Shown here one piece after another: positions 34,630 to 38,284 of a stretch of DNA of 38,284 nt. The DNA comes from Elusimicrobiota bacterium (lineage in GTDB: Bacteria > Elusimicrobiota > Elusimicrobia > Elusimicrobiales > UBA9959), in assembly GCA_016207645.1 (NCBI GenBank), contig JACQPH010000055.1, positions 1 to 38,284 of the forward strand, given 5' to 3'. The first letter of the stretch is position 1; every line of letters starts with the position of its first letter. The notes under the pieces are model-generated. The model was not told where the DNA came from. It searched no databases and saw only the letters and a program-made list of their open reading frames with translations. The translations under genes were made by a program, and so were the position numbers.

Positions 34630-35352
34630 TCAGCCGCCCCCTTTTTTAATAAAGAGCTCCTCGAAACCGGCGGCGCCGTTCTCCTTCAGCACGGCGCGAG
34701 GCTCGCCGGAGGCCAGCAGCCGCCCGGAGTCCAGCAGGTGCACCCTGGAGCAGCGTTCCGCCTCGTCCATGTAGGCCGTGGAAACTATTATCAGGATCTT
34801 CTCCCCCGCCAGGCCGTAGAGCAGCTCCCAGAACTCCCGGCGGCTGATGGGGTCCACGCCGTTGGTGGGCTCGTCGAGCAGCAGCACGGAGGGGGACTGC
34901 AGCAGGGCGCACATCAGACCCAGCTTCTTGTACATGCCGCCGGAAAGCCGGCCGGCGCGGCGGTCCCGGAATTTGCCGAGCCGGGTTATCTCCAGCAGCT
35001 CTTCGGAACGGCGGGCGTAGACCGCTGGGGAAAGGCGGTAAAGCTCGCGGAAGAATTCCAGATGCTCCTCTATGGACAGGTCGGGATAGAGGCTGGCCTG
35101 CTGCGGCATATAGGCCAGGGTCGGGCGCAGCTCGCTGAAAGCGGCGGGCCGGCCGCCGCTGAAATAGCGGATCGCGCCCGACGAGGGCTTCAGCAGCCCG
35201 GCCAGCAGGCGCAGCGTGGTGGTCTTCCCCGCCCCGTCCGAGCCGATAAGCCCATGCAGCAGCCCGGCGGAGAAATCGAAAGAGACCCCGGACAGGGCTT
35301 GCACCCCGCCGAAGTGTTTTTTCAGGTTCTCCGTCTTTATCGAGAAATCCAT
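34630..35352 (-). CDS. ABC transporter ATPase (YbhF-type, first nucleotide-binding unit)
   Basis: 240 aa. Walker A GSDGAGKTTT, Q-loop YMPQQASLYPDLSIEEH, signature RLSGGMYKKLGLMCALLQSP and Walker B VLLLDEPTNGVDP are intact. The H-loop reads STAYMDEAE, with Ala where the catalytic His usually stands, so this site may bind but hydrolyse ATP poorly. With the other ATPase it makes an asymmetric pair, as I recall for YbhF-type exporters. No ribosome site is obvious before the ATG; it follows the HlyD gene by 24 nt. Confidence 0.92.
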   Translation of the reverse strand: MDFSIKTENLKKHFGGVQALSGVSFDFSAGLLHGLIGSDGAGKTTTLRLLAGLLKPSSGAIRYFSGGRPAAFSELRPTLAYMPQQASLYPDLSIEEHLEFFRELYRLSPAVYARRSEELLEITRLGKFRDRRAGRLSGGMYKKLGLMCALLQSPSVLLLDEPTNGVDPISRREFWELLYGLAGEKILIIVSTAYMDEAERCSRVHLLDSGRLLASGEPRAVLKENGAAGFEELFIKKGGG

Positions 35353-35376
35353 AGTCAGACCAGCGTGCTTTTGTAA

Positions 35377-36177
35377 CTACTCAGGTTGTGGAGGGTTGGC
35401 CGGGGTTTTGTTTCGCGAACCCCATATAGCGACCTGAGTATTTATTTTTTTCGATTCCGGCAGCTTCACCTCTATCGTCATGCCGGGCTTGAGCGTTCCG
35501 TCCTGGTTCGGGAAATTTATCTTCACCGCGAAGACCAGCCGGGTGCGCTCCTTGCGGGTCTGCACGTTCTTCGGCGTGAACTCCGCCTCGGAATAGATCA
35601 CCGAGATCCTGCCCGGGAATTCCCTGTCCCCCGCTTCGGGAAGAAGGCCTTTTACCGCCATCCCCGCGCCCAGCTTCGCCAGCAGGTCGTGCGGGACGTA
35701 AACATAGGCCCAGACCTCGGAGAGGTCGGCCACCGTGGCCAGCTTGACGCCGGGGGACACCAGCTCGCCTTTTTCTCTGTAGGAATAGAGCAGGCGGCCG
35801 TCTACCGGCGACTTTACCGAGCACCAGTCCACCTTCAGCGCGGAATCGTCGCGCTTGTATTTGAGGCGGTCATAGCTCTCTTTCGAGAGAGAGCCCCCTT
35901 TATACAGCTCCTCGGCGCGCTTGAAATCCTCCGCGGCCAGGCCGGCGGCCAGCCGCAGGTCGCCGCAGTCTATGGAAGTTAGCACCGCGCCGGCTTTGAC
36001 CGGGTCGCCCTCGCGCGCGCCGTAGGACTCTATCACGCCGGTAATGCGGGCGGAGAGGTCGGTCTCGGTGGCCTCGATGGTCCCGCTGTAGCGGAACTCG
36101 CGCCCGCTCCTGGCCTTCAGGAAGAGCAGCGAGCTGGCGGCGGCCAGCAGCAGCAGCGGCAGTATTTTCTTTTTCAT
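35377..36177 (-). CDS. HlyD-type periplasmic adaptor (membrane fusion protein)
   Basis: 266 aa. An N-terminal signal anchor (KKKILPLLLLAAASSLLFL), then the lipoyl/barrel half FRYSGTIEATETDLSARITG and VIESYGAREGDPVKAGAVL, a short helical hairpin (about 75-112), the second half VKSPVDGRLLYSYREKGELV and a beta-barrel with VWAYVYVPHDLLAKL. The C-terminus reads LKPGMTIEVKLPE. It bridges the inner-membrane ABC permeases to TolC. The hairpin is short, as in YbhG. Its ATG directly follows the TolC stop codon. Confidence 0.92.
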   Translation of the reverse strand: MKKKILPLLLLAAASSLLFLKARSGREFRYSGTIEATETDLSARITGVIESYGAREGDPVKAGAVLTSIDCGDLRLAAGLAAEDFKRAEELYKGGSLSKESYDRLKYKRDDSALKVDWCSVKSPVDGRLLYSYREKGELVSPGVKLATVADLSEVWAYVYVPHDLLAKLGAGMAVKGLLPEAGDREFPGRISVIYSEAEFTPKNVQTRKERTRLVFAVKINFPNQDGTLKPGMTIEVKLPESKKINTQVAIWGSRNKTPANPPQPE

Positions 36178-37524
36178 TTATTTCACGCTCCCGTTCAAAC
36201 TGTCCAGGACGGCCAGCCTTATCAGTATTTCGGCGTTGGCCGTGGCGGCCAGGGTCTTCGCCTGCAGTTCCTTCAGATTCGCGCTCTCCACGTCCAGCCA
36301 GGTCCCCCCGCCCGCCTTGTAGGCGTCGTAGGCCAGCCCGGAGGCCTCGCCGGCGTCGTCCACGGCGGCGATATTTATCGACTGCTCGGCCAGCAGCGCG
36401 TTATAAGCGTCCAGGTTCTTTTTATAGTCCTTTTCGGAGAGGAGGGCGGCTTCGCTCTTCTTTTCGGCGGCGGCTTCGGCGTTGAGCCCGCTTTCCCGCT
36501 CCTTCTCGGCGGAGCGCCCTTTTTCGAACAGCGGCAGGTTCAGAGAAAGAGAAGCCGAGTTCTGGACGAAGGAATAAAGGTTAGGCCCATTAGGGTAGTC
36601 CAGCGAGCTCCGCGCGCCCAGCGCGAGGCGCGGCAGCCTCCCGGCCTTATAGCCGGACGCCAGGGCCCTCTGCGCCTGGGCCGAATTCCCGGCGGCCCTC
36701 ACCGAGGGCAGCGCCTTCTCCAGGGTGCCCGAGGCCGCCGGGAGCAGGCGGCGCAGGATCTCGGTATAAGGTTCGGCCCTGATGAACAGCTCGGCCTCCT
36801 GCCCCTCGCCGTAGTCGCGCCCGGCCAGGCGCGAGTCGGTAGGCAGGGAAGCCCCGGCCGGCAGGTCCAGCCCGGTGAGGAAGCCGAACTCGCGCAGCTC
36901 AGCCGAGAGTTCGGCGCGGGCGCGCAGGAAGTCCCGCCTGCGGGCCAGGGTCTCCTGCCTGGCGCGGATCTCGTCCAGGCGGCTGCGCGCTCCGGCTTTG
37001 GCGCCGAGGGAGATGTCCTTGAGCTGGCTGAGGGAGAGCTGGAGGTTCTCACCTATAAGGTAAACCCGCTCCAGGGCGAGCTGAAGCTGGAAATAGGCCC
37101 CGCGCGCCCTGAGCAGGGCCTGCCTGCGGACGTTCTCAGCCTCGGCGGAGCGCGCCGCCGCCGTCTTAACGGCGGCCTCCCGACCGCTGCGCAGGGCGCC
37201 CCCGTCGAACAGGGTCCAGTAGGCCGAAGGGCCGAGAGAATAGTTCCAGTTGTCGCCGAGAGGCCTGCTGCCGCCCAGGGCCGCGGGCATGGTTATGGCG
37301 GGGACCACCTCGAAATAGCGCAGGGAACCCTCCAGGCTGAAGCGCGGGTACAGCGGCGAATCAGCCGCCCGGGCCGCCGCGGCCGCCGCCTCAGCCGAAA
37401 GCCTGGCGGCCCGGTACTGGTTGGAGACCGCGAGAGCGCTTTCCTCCGCCGCGCGCAGGGTCAGCGAAAGCTCCGTCCCGCGCGCCGGCGCGGCCAGCAG
37501 CAGGAAAAGCAGGAAATGTCTCAT
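36178..37524 (-). CDS. TolC-family outer-membrane efflux protein
   Basis: 448 aa from the ATG at 37524, which gives a short signal peptide (MRHFLLFLLLAAPARG) and overlaps the TetR stop (ATGA). Two long coiled regions, rich in Ala, Glu, Arg and Leu, and the motif FDGGALRSGREAAVKTAAAR followed by a second repeat, LPLFEKGRSAEKERESGLNA, show the internal duplication of TolC-type channels. It forms the outer-membrane exit of the efflux complex. A longer frame upstream overlaps the TetR gene and is not used. Confidence 0.9.
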   Translation of the reverse strand: MRHFLLFLLLAAPARGTELSLTLRAAEESALAVSNQYRAARLSAEAAAAAARAADSPLYPRFSLEGSLRYFEVVPAITMPAALGGSRPLGDNWNYSLGPSAYWTLFDGGALRSGREAAVKTAAARSAEAENVRRQALLRARGAYFQLQLALERVYLIGENLQLSLSQLKDISLGAKAGARSRLDEIRARQETLARRRDFLRARAELSAELREFGFLTGLDLPAGASLPTDSRLAGRDYGEGQEAELFIRAEPYTEILRRLLPAASGTLEKALPSVRAAGNSAQAQRALASGYKAGRLPRLALGARSSLDYPNGPNLYSFVQNSASLSLNLPLFEKGRSAEKERESGLNAEAAAEKKSEAALLSEKDYKKNLDAYNALLAEQSINIAAVDDAGEASGLAYDAYKAGGGTWLDVESANLKELQAKTLAATANAEILIRLAVLDSLNGSVK

Positions 37525-38150
37525 AACCCCACCCCCCTCAAGGCTATCGCCGCCCTGGCGGCTATCCCTTCGTCGGAGAACAGCTCCTCCCGCAGCGCCT
37601 CCAGGCTCCGGCCTCCCAGCTCCTTTACGCCGTTGCGCTCCAGCACGCCGCCCACCAGCATCGGGAAGACCATCACCGACACCATGGAGACTATCAGGAA
37701 AGGGACCGAACGGCCTTTGACGGCGCTTTCCGGGCGGCACTCCTCAGCCAGCACCGCGATATGCCGGATATGCGCGGTAAAGTTCCCGCTCACGAAAGCG
37801 AAGGCTTCTTTCTTCCCGTAAGCCAGGTCGGCGAAGATCATGGGCGCGACGCTGCGCACGCTCCGCGCGAATTTCCCCACCTCGACCAGCGCGTTCCTGA
37901 GCCGGTCCCGGGGAGTCCACGCCACCGCCACTCCCGCCTTGAAATTTAGCATAAATTCCGCGTACATTTCCTTCAGCACGGCCTTAAGGAACTCTTCCTT
38001 GGACCCGAAATAATAATGGAACATCCCCGTATTCACCCCCGCCACCCGGCAGGCTTCCCGCACTGATAAACCCGTTATCCCCTTTTCCTGAAGCAGCTTG
38101 CGCCCGGCTGCCTTCAACTTAAGATCCGTTCCCGATGGTGGTCTACCCAT
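37521..38150 (-). CDS. TetR-family transcriptional repressor of the efflux operon
   Basis: 209 aa. The N-terminal helix-turn-helix is GLSVREACRVAGVNTGMFHY with YFGSKEEFLKAVLKEMY, typical of TetR. The C-terminal ligand-binding region is helical, with MIFADLAYGKKEAFAFVSGN. GGAGG lies just before the ATG. It is the first gene of the operon it should control, and a perfect palindrome overlaps its promoter. Confidence 0.93.
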   Translation of the reverse strand: MGRPPSGTDLKLKAAGRKLLQEKGITGLSVREACRVAGVNTGMFHYYFGSKEEFLKAVLKEMYAEFMLNFKAGVAVAWTPRDRLRNALVEVGKFARSVRSVAPMIFADLAYGKKEAFAFVSGNFTAHIRHIAVLAEECRPESAVKGRSVPFLIVSMVSVMVFPMLVGGVLERNGVKELGGRSLEALREELFSDEGIAARAAIALRGVGL

Positions 38151-38172
38151 ACTCCCTCCATATTTACACTGT

Positions 38173-38207
38173 TGTATAATTATACACCCACATAATTAAC
38201 AAGTCAA
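38173..38207 (-). promoter_or_regulatory. Promoter of the efflux operon with overlapping TetR palindrome
   Basis: On the minus strand, -35 TTGACT (38202-38207), 17-bp spacer and consensus -10 TATAAT (38179-38184). The perfect 14-bp palindrome TGTATAATTATACA (38173-38186) covers the -10, so binding would block polymerase. The predicted leader is about 22 nt. Confidence 0.8.
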
Positions 38208-38220
38208 GTTGCCTCCTCTG

Positions 38221-38284
38221 CCCCCCCCCTTCCACCCCCTTGCGCCCCTTCCTCCCCCCTTGTGGGGGAGGATCGAGGTGGGGG
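38221..38284. repeat. C-rich stretch with an 8-bp hairpin at the window edge
   Basis: The sequence is nearly all C/T for about 40 nt. CCTCCCCC (38251-38258) and GGGGGAGG (38264-38271) form a perfect hairpin, followed by GATCGAGGTGGGG. Such elements are often dispersed intergenic repeats; no second copy is in this window. No gene is seen here. Confidence 0.5.

Noticed and set aside
33832-35376. Long + frame opposite the two ATPase genes
   Set aside because: Low-complexity translation without motifs; the minus strand encodes complete ABC ATPases.

Overview
The window is a GC-rich bacterial stretch packed with short-gap, ATGA-overlapping operons. The gene content (rpsU-dnaG-rpoD, rplU-rpmA-obgE, lipoproteins, an OmpA-like protein and a TolC-type efflux operon) indicates a diderm bacterium. 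My best guess is a metagenomic member of Elusimicrobiota, at low to moderate confidence; I cannot test taxonomy without a search. TGA is an ordinary stop here, since many genes end in it.

Left part (1-12.6 kb). A class III aminotransferase runs in from the left edge. A leftward cluster follows (5085 to 1298): an LPP20-type lipoprotein, a FlgT-like lipoprotein, a PhoB/OmpR-type response regulator, a FlgO/CsgG-like periplasmic protein and a receiver-GGDEF protein. Both transcription units of this cluster are preceded by three CTTAA motifs spaced exactly 11 bp apart, each placed 21 bp from a -10 box. That is the geometry expected of a PhoB-family operator, and the likely regulator is encoded between the two sites. 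Rightward come a 589-aa membrane protein of unknown function, MtaB, and a HIT-rpsU-dnaG-rpoD run. rpoD carries an in-frame TGA at 12006-12008 in its most conserved segment. Leucine codon TTG is common before this point and nearly absent after it, so the sequence may be a join of two genomes or loci at about 12.0 kb.

Middle part (12.6-26 kb). This holds a short MscS-like membrane protein, a small secreted protein, a radical SAM protein and rplU-rpmA-obgE with an 83-bp tandem repeat between rpmA and obgE. A leftward operon carries cysE, anmK, a squalene/phytoene-synthase homologue that lacks its aspartate motifs, and an OmpA-like lipoprotein. Next are a single-domain response regulator, a secreted alpha/beta hydrolase, a secreted protein of unknown function, a seven-bladed WD40 protein and an orphan PhnD-like binding protein.

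Right part (26-38.3 kb). The standout is a divergent locus: arsR-arsC-acr3 (arsenic sensing, arsenate reduction, arsenite efflux) reads left, and hgcA-hgcB, the mercury-methylation gene pair, reads right from the same roughly 90-bp intergenic region. HgcA has the cap-helix motif NVWCAAGKG and five membrane helices; HgcB has two [4Fe-4S] motifs and a C-terminal Cys-Cys pair. The shared region holds four CTATG/CATAG half-sites that could let ArsR control both directions. To the right are a TMTC-like glycosyltransferase with TPRs and a TetR-controlled efflux operon (TetR, TolC, HlyD, two ATPases, two ABC-2 permeases, cupin) driven by a strong promoter with a perfect 14-bp palindrome over its -10. 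No tRNA, rRNA, CRISPR array or transposase was seen.
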